A stretch of DNA of 64,000 nucleotides from Actinernus sp. WN-2022 (lineage: Eukaryota; Cnidaria; Anthozoa; Actiniaria; Actinernidae), in assembly GCA_030867875.1 (NCBI GenBank), contig JAOWCC010000577.1, positions 147,304,344 to 147,368,343 on the forward strand, written 5' to 3'. The stretch's first letter is position 1. Every line of letters begins with the position of its first letter. This document shows positions 34,006 through 44,960 of this stretch, in pieces. A program made the translations under genes and the position numbers. The notes under the pieces are model-generated. The model worked only from the letters and a program-made list of their open reading frames with translations, searched no databases and was not told the origin of the DNA.

Positions 34006-34043
34006 GTTCCCATGTATACTAATACATTAGTATACATGGGAAC
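34006..34043. repeat. 38-bp near-perfect palindrome (18-bp arms, 2-nt centre)
   Basis: GTTCCCATGTATACTAAT is followed by AC and then its exact inverse ATTAGTATACATGGGAAC. It marks the symmetry centre of the inner foldback. Confidence 0.95.
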
Positions 34044-34722
34044 AGCGAACTCAAGATCCTCATAAATCGCCAAAATTTGAGGTTTTAAGCCACCAGGACG
34101 ACAAAACACAACAGATAAGGTAAATTAACGTTTATTTTATGTTCAAATATGCATGTTTTTGCAACACTTCGACCTAATTTAACTTAATCCTCATACATCC
34201 TTATAAAATCAAATACAAACGTTGTGTGGGCTCCCTGTGACTTGACAAACAAAGCTGCTGAGATAATAATTTCCCGTTGAAGCGAGCTGTCATTCGCTCA
34301 CTGTTCTCTCTTGAACTGGTTCTCTGCTACTGCCAGCAACGATATTATTGCCTGCTAGCAGATTTCTCTCTCTTTCTCTCTGCAGGTAAAAATAAAACAG
34401 ACTTAAAACCGAGAGAAACCTCACGCTTTCATAATTATTTATATTATTACCAGGAGAAAGGGTTCTCTGTTTATATAGCACTGCATGATAGCAGGGTAGC
34501 GACGGGTAAGCGGTACATATTATAGTACAGCCAAGTACTGCTGTAACTCGCACATTCAACTTGTAATTATAAGGTACCGTATTAGTTTCATCAAGGTTCA
34601 AATCAAAATTATCATGTCACCTGTTTAAATAACAAAGCACGCGAAGCACTGTGGGTGAGATGGGCCATTTAATTACATGTATGGCTTTTTATAATTTTCT
34701 GTACATGTATGGAATTCTATAA

Positions 34723-36240
34723 TTACTCGGGCTGCCTGTGGCAGCACCGAGTCTTAAAATGCAAGCCGTTTTTTTTTTTTTTTTTTGTTGGGTGTCGCAA
34801 AATTTCTGCGCATGCGTTAAAGGTCAAGTTCACCACCAATGTGCTGGTCACGTAACACTCGCCAGGTTAATTTATTTACAGAATTTAATACAGTAAATCA
34901 AAATGGTCGACCCGCGAGGGCGAAAGCCTTCCAACAGGCTCAGGATATTTCAACTGGCGCTCTTCTTGACCATAAAAATACATGAACAACCAGGAGCCGT
35001 AATACATTCGATCAGCGCTGTTTGGACAGATCCAATGTACATTTAGAAACGTAAGCGAAATACAATATCCAAACACGGCGCGCTCAGATAAGAAAGTTCA
35101 AAGCTCTCAGACTAGGCGAGACAAGGAGATATCACTTTCAATGAGTCATTGTCAGAAATCTATTCCATCGTGGGCAATTATGCAATACAACCTAACTTGT
35201 ACAGCTAAGGCATGTTTTACGACAGAATAACCAGAGTCTTTCTACATTATACATGTCGGCTAATATGGGGAAAACTGAAACAAAAAATAAACTTTGACGG
35301 CAGAAACCCTCAATTGAGCCAAGCGGAATATTTACATGATCCGCTAAGATTTTTACAAATCTTAGTTAAGCAGATGTTTTCAGTGTATGCCAACTGAAAT
35401 GCGGAAACTACACGTCGAACAAGAAGCATGAACTGCCAGCAAAGAGAGAGGAAACAGTACTTGAAATACACAGCGCTATATAATATCTGAGACGTTAAAT
35501 TACGTTACTGTTAAGAGGATCAAAATTCATTGTGGAATGAAAGGAAACAGGTTAGCTGAAAGTAGGCTTCGACTTTCATTCCGATTCAGTGCATATGTGC
35601 ACGAAGGTGGGATGCTGTCAACAACACTACCAAAAGATCCAAAACGAAAGTTCAGTTACGTAAGTACTGTTAGTAAACTCTTTTTGATTTGAATAAATTT
35701 CCTCTCAGTTTGTCTGTTAATGTACTTTTTCTTCTAATTATCGCTTTATTTAACATCTGTGATTTAGAGTATGCGTACCTCAGAATAAATTATTTGAAAG
35801 GTCAACTGAACTCTTGTGTCGATATTAAAGCGCAAATGTTTTTTTGTGAAACAGTCTGTGAATTTGAGAAGCGGCTTAATAGAAGAGCTTTCTCATTAGG
35901 AATTACATTTTTTCTTGCTATGAAATTTATGTTTCATTTCACATTTATTCATACAGTTTTAGCCGGACATTTCCCCGAGTTTTTGATCTATTTTCAATCA
36001 AATTCAAAGTCTGAATATGTCATTGTATTGCATTTATACACTTGAATTGCCAGTATTCTGTTGTTCGAATCCTGCGTTATCATAGTCGTGTCATAAAAGC
36101 GATTAATAGACCAGTCTGTTTTTATGACGTTCTCACTGGCGAATTAAAGCACAACTTGTTACTAAGAGGATTTCAAATGAAAGTGTATTTCATCTTCAAT
36201 CTCATGTGGCCCGAGTGAAAGCCCAGATGGGCTCTTGTTA
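34723..36240. mobile_element. element V, candidate rolling-circle-like insertion in the inverted repeat
   Basis: Interrupts the CATACATGTA array: the left junction follows GGAATTCTATA and the right junction precedes ACATGTATGAATTTCTG. The left end reads TTACTCGGGCTGCCTGTGGC and holds a hairpin (GGCTGCC TGT GGCAGC). The right end has AGCCCAGATGGGCT, also a small hairpin. The left 520 bp match 53030-53575 inverted. The + frame at 35689-36045 (118 codons, hydrophobic, no known domain) lies inside it. Confidence 0.6.
34885..35076 (-). other. conserved open frame in element V, copy 1
   Basis: The 63-codon frame begins with GTG and encodes SADRMYYGSWLFMYFYGQEE then RQLKYPEPVGRLSPSRVDHF. The equivalent frame at 53224-53424 differs at only a few residues (N/D, Y/H, E/Q). 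No recognised domain and no ATG start. It may be an exon-like piece captured by the element, or simply conserved because the copies are young. Confidence 0.4.
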
Positions 36241-37639
36241 CATGTATGAATTTCTGAAGTACATGTATGGATTTCGGTACATGTATGGATTTCTGAAGTA
36301 CACGTATGAATTTATGTACATGTATCAATTTCTCTAAATATATGGATTTCTGTACCTGTATGAATTTCTCTCCATGTATGAATTTCTCTACATATGGCAA
36401 CAAAACTCCGCTTGGTGGACCAGAAAAGAACTGAGCAATTTACTAAAATCATTTCGAGGGCTTCGGCTTTAAACTTGTATAAACAGGTCTCTCTCTGGTT
36501 TCGAAAGGCTTTCACACAGTGATTTCGCCGAGATTTTGATTCACCGGGTCGATCAAAGTTTATACTAGCTCGGCGCACGAATTTACCAAACAAAGCCGCC
36601 GAGACAATAATTTCCCTTTTAAGCGAGCTGTAATTTGTTCACTGTTCTCTCTTGAACTGGTTCTCTGCTACTGCCAGCAAAGAGATTGCCTGCTTGCAGA
36701 TCTCTCTCTCCCTCTCTCTGCAGGTAAAAATAAAACCGAGGAGAGAAACCTCTCCCTATCATATTCATGAGTATTACCCAGAAAGTCAGTGTTCACTATT
36801 TATAGCACTGATAGCAGGGAGCGACGGGTGAACGGTAAATATTATAGTACAGCCAAGTACTGATATGTAATTCACCTTGATGAAACTAATAGTTCATCCA
36901 TGTTCAAATCAAAATTATCATGTCACCAACATATAAACTGAGAATACGCTAAGTTCGTGAGGTTCCCGCCGTGAACAAGGGGTCAAAGTCCCGGATATAA
37001 ACAATAACAAAGCAGGCTCCCTTTAATTACTTGTATGGTTTCTATAATTACATGTATGGCTTTTTGTACACGTATGGATTTCTGTACATGTATGAATTTC
37101 GGTACATGTATTAATTTCTCTACATGTATGAATTTCTGTACGGTACATGTATGGATTTCTGTACATGTAAGAATTTATGTACATGATGAATTTCTGTACG
37201 TGTATGGATTTCGGTACATGTATGGATTTCGGTACACGTATAAATTCCTGTACATGTATGCATTTATGTACATGTATGGATTTCTGAAGCACATGTATGG
37301 ATTTCTGTACATGTATGAATTTCGGTACATGTATGAATTTCTCTACATGTATGAATGGCTTTACATGTATGTCTTTTTGTACATATATGTATTTTTATAC
37401 GTGTATGGATTTTCTATGCATGTTTAATATTTTGATACGTGTAATTTTTTTATATACATGTATGGAATTATTACATGTAAGGATTTTTGTACATGTATGG
37501 ATTTTAATACATGTATGCATATCTGGTATAGGTGTATGAAAATTTAATTTTGAAACGTTTGGCGCCTGATAGCCTAGGACTAAAATTACAAATTTCCGAA
37601 ATAAACGTAGACAGATATTCGCTACGTCCTTTTGTGGAG

Positions 37640-38150
37640 TCGATTGTGGGTTTGTATGGGAATTTTAAAATCTAGCTTTTCGATAAATATTTAACAATTA
37701 TTCACCGAAGTGGAGGTGAATAGTGGTGGATATTTACAGAGCCGGTTCGGCGAGGTAAATATCCACCACTATTCAACCACACTGAGGTAAATAATTGTTT
37801 TAGTATATACCACACTACAGGTGAATAGCCAGCACCAAATAGTTATTTTATTTTCTGTCAAATGGACAAAAACTCCCGCGAGATGATCGCTGCTTTGCTC
37901 GGAGGTGAATATGAAATCATATTCACTGTTTGAGTAGCCAATCAGAGGGCGCGAAAAGTGATATTCGCTGGTGTGGTATATACTAAACTGAATTATAACA
38001 GTAAGCGTTTTAAAATTCGCCCAAATTCGCTGAAACGACGTACAGATACCGCCAAGGCACAGATCATTGACACCAGGTAAGTTTTATTCATGCTATTACA
38101 GTATATTTATCGAAAAGCTAGATTTTAAAATTCCCATACAAACCCTTGTA
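37640..38150. mobile_element. foldback MITE directly upstream of LMLN
   Basis: GGGTTTGTATGGGAATTTTA then AAATCTAGCTTTTCGATAAA is matched inverted at 38103-38145. Nested inside are inner palindromic arms GGTGGATATTTAC and GTAAATATCCACC, of the type also seen at 43740-44060. It ends about 100 bp before the LMLN ATG. Confidence 0.88.
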
Positions 38151-38249
38151 AACTGGACATAAACAGAGCTTGGGCTTCCTGTGGTGAGAAGGCAGCGATT
38201 TCATGAGCTTGGGCTGCCTGTGCACCGTTCTCTCGGAAGCGCACCCAAG

Positions 38250-39107
38250 ATGGCGGTTTACGTAAGTCTCTCGTGTTTGTTATTGATCTTCTTGTCGTGT
38301 TTATCTTGTCTAGTATGTAGTCAGTCGCTGCGAGATGAGGATGAAATAATTCACAACGTTGCCCTAGGTAGCGGCAGTGGTCTTAATAGGCGCAGTGTAG
38401 ATCAGGCCATGCGAATTTCGCTGGTTTATTTGGACATCAGTAAAGTGCCGCATGTGAGTGTTGTGAAGAGCCTTTTGAATGAATCAACTGAGTACTTTAG
38501 ACGTACTTTACGAGTCAGGCATACAGTAGACAAGATATTACTGGATCGTAAATGCTTAAACGGTACATATTTTCTTAAAAATGAAACCTATGATGGGCCA
38601 GGTAATGTTCGCTTTTGTAAAGTTGCGTGTGATTCATCTAAGCCCTTGTGTGGTCCAGGGCCAGGGGTTGTCCCCGACGAAGACTTGGCGGCATGCAGAG
38701 TGTGTACGGAGGATGGCCACGATTGCAAACTAGCTCCAGGGTATAAGGAAGGGGCAGGTCACACTGATACGGACTTCGTTCTCTATGTAACTGCTTCAAA
38801 TGACAAGTGTAACGGGCCAAAAACAGTTGCTTATGCAGCCGTCTGTCAACAGGAGTTCGTTCTTGACAGACCAGTGGCTGGATTTTTGAATGTCTGTCCA
38901 GATAAGATGTCGAATATGACGATGGCAGGCGACCACCAAGAACTTCTTGCAACATTCAAGCATGAAATATTCCATGCTCTTGGTTTCTCGCCATCCCTGT
39001 ATGCATTCTATCGGGATAACAGTGGTGAGACGCTCTCCCCACGGACAGAAAGAGGAAATATGCCCACTTTTGACAACACACTGAAGCTGTATAAGTGGAG
39101 TGACAAG
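38250..39107 (+). CDS. LMLN: LMLN exon 1: signal peptide, pro-region, catalytic half with HExxH
   Basis: 286 codons, donor GTAGGC. The context AAG before ATGGCG is favourable. The exon carries N-glycosylation sequons (NESTEYF, NGTYF, NETYD), the Cys-rich insert CKVACDSSKPLCGPGPG, the AAVCQQEFVLDRPVAGFLNV strand and HEIFHALGFSPSLYAFYRD. It ends at LYKWSDK. Confidence 0.94.
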
Positions 39108-41144
39108 GTAGGCCAGCCTAGCATTCTTACAGAATTGGTGTCTTAGCAAAGAAAGATACTAGAACTATAAAACTCACTATGCCAGTAGATTCTGTGATAG
39201 AGCAGATTTCCTATGGGTGGGGCAAATTATGGCAATGACTCTGATCTGATTACTGTTCTGCATGGCATGACGTTGAAATGGTCTCTATTGTTTGTATCCT
39301 GCTGATCCAGTTATGGTACAGCACAATTACGGTAAGGCTGAGGGGGGAGGGACTTGGGTACCAAAATGATGGGATGCTTGGTGGTCATTTTGAAAATGAC
39401 CTCTATAAAAGGTATGCATAAATTAAAGGAGGTTTAAAAACCAAAATGAGTTTGACCCCAAGTGATTCCTTGGTGTACATTGTAACAGAACCTTAAAATT
39501 CTCATTCTGAACTCCTAAAAGGTACAACTTGGGTTACATAACTAACTTGTGTGAACAGGACCCACTAAAAGGTACGGTTACGATAATTTTTACCCCTAAA
39601 AGGGCAGTGCAATATAGGCCCCCCCCCCAAAAAAAAGGCAGTAAGGCTACAGACATTATAGTTTGTTCCACTCATATGGCATCTGCTCTAGATAGGACTG
39701 TATATAAGGGTTATCAGCCTGGAGCAAGGTTAATTCTTCAAGAAATTAATCAGACTATGCGAAAATCACATGCCCGACTCAGTAATTATTCCATGTTAAA
39801 TTGCATTCGAAAAACCAATATCGCCGTTGTTGCTTCATAACTTGGGCGATATCGGTTCTCTTGTGCAATTTAATGTGGAATTACCTTGTTAGGCATGTAA
39901 TTTTCGTATATAGTTTAGAGAAAAAGGAAATGGCACAGTCTGTATTTTACACTATCCAGGAATATGATAATTATTAGTTTTCTTTGTTATAGGTTATCAA
40001 AGAAGTTAAACGGCATGACTGGATGATTAGGCCAGACAAGGGATTGCATGGTACAGTAGAGCACAGAGTGCATGTCATGGCAACAGCCAAGGTACAGCAT
40101 GAAGTAAGAAAGCACTTTAACTGTTCATCACTAGAAGGTGCTGAATTGGAAAACCAGGGGGGACCAGGATCTGAGCTGGCCCACTGGGAAAAGAGGTTGT
40201 TCGAGAATGAAGGCATGACTGGGGCATTCACACAGAACTCAGTATTCTCAAGGATCACACTAGCACTGATGGAGGACACAGGTTGGTATAAAGCAAACTA
40301 TGCAATGGCAGAGCCATTGAGATGGGGGAAAAACCAAGGGTGTTTGTTTGCAAAGAACAGTTGTAGGGCATGGATGTTTAACCAACATTCGCAGAACAAG
40401 TCACTAGAGCCATTTTGTAGGAGTTTAAATCACTCCAAGCAGGATCTACATGTACGTACTGGCTGCTCTACGGACAAATCCTCTGTTGCAACATGTAACC
40501 TGGTTAGGTATAACCATGCATTGCCACTAGAGTACCAGTACTTTATATCTCTTCCTGGAATTGCCAATGCTGAGAGTTATGGAGGCTCTGTTAATTTTGC
40601 AGACTTCTGTCCTTACTACCAAGGGTTTACATGGACAAAGAAAGGTGTGGAACTTCGTGGCTCCTCTTGTTCTGTATCAGGTAACAGCAAACCACCAGAT
40701 GAGAATTATGCCCTGGAGGTATATGGAGCAAAGTCCAAATGCTTTACGCAAGGCAGGGCTTGGAGCAAAACAAAGTGTGGTGTGCGCTGGATAACTAGAG
40801 ATTGGGGTAGTGGATGTTATGAATATAAATGTGAGCAGGATGGGCTTAAGGTTATAATTCAGGGTTACAAGTTTATGTGTTTTCATGCGGGCCAGGTTCT
40901 AAATATCAGATTACAAGGTCCTGATGCCTGGTTGTTTGAAGGTTCTGTGGTTTGCCCTCCATGTAAAGATGTGTGTTATGACAGCCCCCTGCCATGCCCA
41001 GCTGATATCTCCCCTGCACCACCTGGTGCACAACCAAAACCAAAAATTGCCTCTGTCTTTTGTTCCAAAGGGAGCAGCATTTTTCTACCAAGAATCTTCC
41101 TACCTTTCATTTCCTGCTTGTTTCTAGGAATTATGCCGGTTTAG
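38250..41144 (+). CDS. LMLN: leishmanolysin-like zinc metallopeptidase (M8), complete, two exons
   Basis: Exons 38250-39107 and 39993-41144 join in phase 0 into 669 residues, close to the length usual for animal LMLN proteins. MAVYVSLSCLLLIFLSCLSC is a signal peptide. The zinc site HEIFHALGFS has ligands His238 and His242 with catalytic Glu239. The third ligand His350 (AHWEKRL) lies 11 residues before Met361 of the Met-turn (EGMTG), as in leishmanolysins. SRITLALMEDTGWYKANYAM and the Cys-rich C-terminal region are family hallmarks. The last 20 or so residues (IFLPRIFLPFISCLFLGIM) are hydrophobic and may be a GPI-attachment signal or membrane anchor. The family cleaves extracellular or surface proteins, and in animals it is linked to cell migration and mitosis. 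The frame is open upstream to 38181, but the first ATG with a signal peptide is at 38250. Confidence 0.95.
39108..39992 (+). other. LMLN intron with an internal hairpin repeat
   Basis: The 885-bp intron has GTAGGC and TGTTATAG ends. It contains a foldback at about 39765-39905 (AAAATCACATGCCCGACTCA, TTAAATTGCATTCGAAAAAC against GTTCTCTTGTGCAATTTAA, GGCATGTAATTTT) and a C9A8 tract at 39620. The phrases GGTAC(A/G) and CCTAAAAGG repeat loosely. Confidence 0.8.
39993..41144 (+). CDS. LMLN: LMLN exon 2: third zinc His, Met-turn, C-terminal Cys-rich domain, anchor
   Basis: 384 codons with the stop TAG. It begins VIKEVKRHDWMIRPDKGLHG and includes KHFNCSSLEGAELENQGGPG, the His350/Met361 pair, LPLEYQYFISLPGIANAESY, WITRDWGSGCYEYKCEQDGL and LCPPCKDVC-like VVCPPCKDVCYDSPLPCPA before the hydrophobic end. 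The absence of further introns over 1.15 kb is unusual compared with many-exon vertebrate LMLN. Confidence 0.94.
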   Translation, partial: VIKEVKRHDWMIRPDKGLHGTVEHRVHVMATAKVQHEVRKHFNCSSLEGAELENQGGPGSELAHWEKRLFENEGMTGAFTQNSVFSRITLALMEDTGWYKANYAMAEPLRWGKNQGCLFAKNSCRAWMFNQHSQNKSLEPFCRSLNHSKQDLHVRTGCSTDKSSVATCNLVRYNHALPLEYQYFISLPGIANAESYGGSVNFADFCPYYQGFTWTKKGVELRGSSCSVSGNSKPPDENYALEVYGAKSKCFTQGRAWSKTKCGVRWITRDWGSGCYEYKCEQDGLKVIIQGYKFMCFHAGQVLNIRLQGPDAWLFEGSVVCPPCKDVCYDSPLPCPADISPAPPGAQPKPKIASVFCSKGSSIFLPRIFLPFISCLFLGIMPV

Positions 41145-43480
41145 CAGGTTTCACTATGTCATCATTTCTGCAAGCATTATTTTGAATTACAGCTTAAAGA
41201 ATTTAGATGTACATGCAGCAGTTCTCTTAGACTGTAAAACAGTCCCTTTCATATAGCAAAGATCAGTCGAGAAATACTAGAGCTATGAGTATGTGTGGTC
41301 AGAAGATCTTTTGCAAGAGGCCACAGAGCCAAAGAGAAAGGGGATTGGGTATCTAGAGATGTCGCTTCGCTGTTCTTCTGACTACACATACTCAGCCCTG
41401 TTTCTCAACTGATTATTACCGAGTTCTGCAGTACTCAATGCCTGTCACACGATCGTATATTATTATTTTTACATCATTCCAAATAAGCGCTCAATGTATT
41501 TTTGCACTTCATTCATATTTTTGTCATTTTCTTATGACTCAGCATTATAAATTCAAACATAAATAACAAAGTTAATGAGGCAATGTTTTTATTTTAAAAT
41601 GTACATGTTCTAGATTTCCAAGCTTAATACTTAGAGTAATAATTAAGTTTCAATCTTAAAATTATATTCTTGTTAGACAAGATCACCATTAATTCAACTA
41701 ATTATCACCCTCAGTGTGATCTGTCTGCACTATTTTAAACAGTGTGTTAAATGGACATGGCTTCATTTAAGGTGTGAAAAAAGTGAGCCAATTTAAGCTG
41801 ACTAAAATCTCATTTGGAGTGTTTTTAGTGCTTGCCTTATGCCTGGTTCTTGCATCAGGTCTTATCCAACTTTGGAAGGTTGAATTTAAAAGGCCCTTGC
41901 TTATTGAGATCTGATCAAGTACAAAGAGGCCATACATGTGTGAGGCTAAGGTGTGTAAATGTAATTTACTTTGCCTCAAAGCATGACAACTGTGCTGCTA
42001 GTTATTTATTTAAACTTCAAGTGGGTAGACACATTTCATTTCAGGTCTCACATTTATTAAATCTATTAACATGTAACTGCATTATTTTAGAGAATATGGT
42101 ACTTATTATTATTCAATTTAGGATTTCATTGAAGTGTACCACAGGAGGGTTCACTTTTGCAACCTTGTTGGTTGACAGGACCTTAAACAGTGTTCTCACC
42201 AGAATTTTGTAGCTTGGGGCCCAAAGGACCCACAAAGTAAAAAATGTGGGACATTTCAGAGACAAAATGCCCACCCGGTCATTATTTATAGGATTTGTAT
42301 TAGCAATTGAAGTGATTTTTATTTGTTTTCACAAGTTACTTCTTTTACCATTGTTTTCCTTTTAGAACTGATTTTAACAGCTAGTTTTTCTGCTTTAATT
42401 TAATGTATCCTTAGGGCCCTCAAGTATATTTGTAGTGCAGCATATATAGAAAAATATTGTGAGAATCCTGCAATGCTGCATTCTGGTGAGAATTCTGCTT
42501 ATTGTTTTAGAAGTCTAAATGGGATATATTATGTGACAAAAAGGATAATATATTTGTGGATGTACCGGTATGTGTTTATGACTAAGCTAAGAAGTGTATA
42601 TGTATTTATGTACCTTGATATTAATAATTAAGCCTGCTAAGGGCAGAGAGTTGGACAGCCACCACAACCTCAAAATATGTAGTCCTGCCATGCCTATGTT
42701 CCTTAAAATGTTTCTGCATCTCAAGTATTTTAAAATGAAGTTTCTATATCCTCATTTTGTTAGTTTGATCTACAGTATTGCAGCTACCAAATGGATATAT
42801 TTTCACTGCTTGGAATATATTTTGCTATCCTTGCTAAATTCACATTCTTTTGATCTGGTGCTCCATTATAGGCATTTTCTAAGCTCCCGTACTTACACTT
42901 TCATATAGTCCATTATAAAGTGTTAACTCTCCTACTTTAATTGGACCAATGAAGACACATCAGGATCCCATTGAAAACTCATTCTCTACACTTGGGCCTT
43001 TGACCTAAGCATCTGTCAAAAGTTAAACCAATACATTCAAGGTTTTATATTTCATAAGCACCCATGGCACTTTTAGCTTTTGTAGGCATGTGTTATTTGC
43101 CTTAGCTGAACTCTGGTTGTAATTAATACACACAGATTCCTTTTTAGTGGGGAGGGTGTATAGGGACTTAGATAAAAGCCTCTCAATATTTTGTTTAAAA
43201 GAATAATTACCAGTATAAAATAGATTCAATAGTATGCGCACTTTCTTATATAATTATCCCTGCCATTAACTATTAACTTCCACAAGTGTTTATAACTCTG
43301 GAAACACAAACTGATACTTTATATTCTTTTACATACATGTACATTCTTCTAACTAGCTCAAGAGCAAGTGCAACATTTATATGCTTCCATAGTCTGAGTT
43401 ACTACATAGATACATTACCCATTCAGAGCATTATGTACATGTATTATGGATTATTTTATAATGGGTAATACTATTTGTTA
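41145..43480. other. LMLN 3' flank, no further gene recognised
   Basis: AT-rich sequence with a loose inverted pair at about 41255-41420 (CAGTCGAGAAATACTAGAGC, TATGTGTGGTCAGAAGAT against CTTCTGACTACACATACTCA, CTCAACTGATT), which may be a short foldback just past the stop codon. The short open frames have no features. No unambiguous AATAAA was seen close to the stop. Confidence 0.45.
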
Positions 43481-43489
43481 GTCTATTAC

Positions 43490-43875
43490 CACAGAGGTGA
43501 TTTTCGTGCACTCAATCTGATTGGCTACTCAAACCTCAAAATATCCTGCATTAGTATACACCGCACCAGTGAATAGTGCTTTTCGCATGCTCTGATTGGC
43601 TACTCCAGAGGTGAATATCCTTTGCTATACATTCGCCTCCAATCGAAGCAGCAATCACCTCGTGCAAATTTTGTCCATTTGACAGAAAATATAATAACTG
43701 TTTGGTGCTGGCTATTCACTTGTGTGGTATATACTAATATAAAAACAATTATTTACCTCAGTGTTTATGAATAGTGGTGGATATTTACCTTGCTGCTTTG
43801 TGGCTCGGTAATATCAACCACTATTCACCTCCACTTTGGACGTGAATAATTGTTTACTATTCACTATTTTTGGTG
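43490..43875. mobile_element. foldback MITE (GGTGGATATTTACC family)
   Basis: Contains TATTTACCTCAGTG, AATAGTGGTGGATATTTACC and the inverse GGTAATATCAACCACTATTC, with flanks ATTGGCTACTC(C/A). The same inner palindrome is found at 37690-37800 upstream of LMLN. Confidence 0.75.
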
Positions 43876-43959
43876 TCGTGTGCAAATAATTCACTTGTTA
43901 ATGCCTTTTTGAACTAATCTGAGGCTGGCAATTTCACTTGTGGTATACATTAAAATAAT

Positions 43960-44060
43960 AATAATTAGTTGGTGACTAGCAGTGGATATTTACCAAGCCA
44001 CGAAGCAGCAAGGTAAATATCCACCACTAGTCACCTCCACTTTGGAAAATAATTGTTTTC
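43960..44060. mobile_element. short foldback MITE, same family
   Basis: AATTAGTTGGTGACTAGCAG then TGGATATTTACC is matched inverted by GGTAAATATCCACCACTAGT then CACC. Loop of about 20 bp. It lies about 85 bp from the previous copy. Confidence 0.85.
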
Positions 44061-44505
44061 TGGATTCTGACTAACAGATATAGTTTCACATATTTATAGC
44101 ACCATCACTCCAAGAGAAGGGGCTGGTTGTCATTTGAGTCTTAAATAGTAACTAAGTAACATTGCATATAGCGATGTTCACTGCCACATCATCTGTTATC
44201 ATTGGTTCCTTGCACAAAGTGGCCTTTTTAAATAATGGTGACACATTAGCATTATAATATTATTGTAATGTTTACAAACAGTAAACACTCCTATTTGACA
44301 ACCATGGAGGAAAACTTTTTTTTATGAGATAATATGCTACCTGTAGACAACTTGCCATTAATAATATATGAAGGGAATAAAATAATATATAGACACTAAT
44401 ATTGGTTGAATATCAAAACAGATATACCGTAAGTCTTTATTATGGAAGGGAAAGTTATAAAGGATGGTACATGGCCACATGGAGATACGTACGGTTTTTA
44501 TCTTT

Positions 44506-44960
44506 GATAAATATTTTTTTGCCTGGATTACTGCAATCACAATTAGATGAGTTAGAAAGGGTTCAAAATACGACAGGCTTATTTGTAAGCTACCCAGGTT
44601 TAGCCACATCACACCTGGCCTACAGGTACTATATACAACCTATTAAGTTTTGTACAGAATTTAAGGCTAAATTTGTATGGCCTTGCACCAGATTACATTT
44701 GTCGGCTGAAGTATAATGTCAGATCTATTGACAGTGTTGTTGGAGCTTCCACATGGCAAAATGTTATCTACTCTGGGTAATAGAGCATTTGCCTCAGGAA
44801 AATTAGCCAACTACAATCCTTGCCGACTTACCTGTTTAGATGCAGTTTTCACTTGTGGATTGTGCATACCAGTAAATGCCTTTTGCTTATATTCTAGTAG
44901 TTTTTATATTTTTTTATTTCATTCTTGTACTTTTTGGGTAACGTTTTATCATTTTACATA
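44506..44960 (+). pseudogene. decayed non-LTR retrotransposon: end of reverse transcriptase ORF
   Basis: LPGLLQSQLDELERVQNTTG then FCTEFKAKFV in one frame, GLAPDYICRLKYNVRS in a second, and STLGNRAFASGKLANYNP in a third. These match, in order, the usual C-terminal motifs of CR1/L2/Jockey-like reverse transcriptases (L-x-x-L-Q-R-V-Q-N, F-R-I-x-F-K, L-x-G-L-A-P-x-Y, G-x-R-A-F). At least two frameshifts and missing segments show it is dead. The AT-rich end near 44960 may be the old 3' end. Confidence 0.75.

Larger units (their letters stand above)
32564..37572. repeat. 5-kb nested inverted repeat with CATACATGTA arrays
   Basis: Outer arms: 32564-33600 matches 36241-37572 inverted (ends TATCAGGCGCCAAACGTTTC and GAAACGTTTGGCGCCTGATA). 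Inner arms: about 33620-34005 and 34044-34722 pair around a palindrome at 34006-34043. The arms consist of short units such as AATTCATACATGTACAGA in variable arrays (32590-32850, 33470-33680, 36236-36400, 37030-37520) separated by a unique-looking core with GGGACTTTGACCCCTTGTTC. An unrelated 1.5-kb element interrupts it at about 34723-36240. Open frames in the arrays (IHTCTEIHTC-type peptides) come from the repeat period. Confidence 0.88.

Noticed and set aside
35689..36045. 118-codon hydrophobic + strand ORF inside element V
   Set aside because: The first codon is an ATG but no domain or conservation evidence supports it, and the second copy of the element does not reach this region. Mentioned under element V only.
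33260..37539. Several 75-130 codon ORFs (IHTCTEIHTC, MYMYGFLY-type)
   Set aside because: They derive from the CATACATGTA arrays and mirror each other across the inverted repeat. There are no non-repeat coding signals.
38638..39149. 105- and 117-codon - strand ORFs
   Set aside because: They are antisense shadows of LMLN exon 1.
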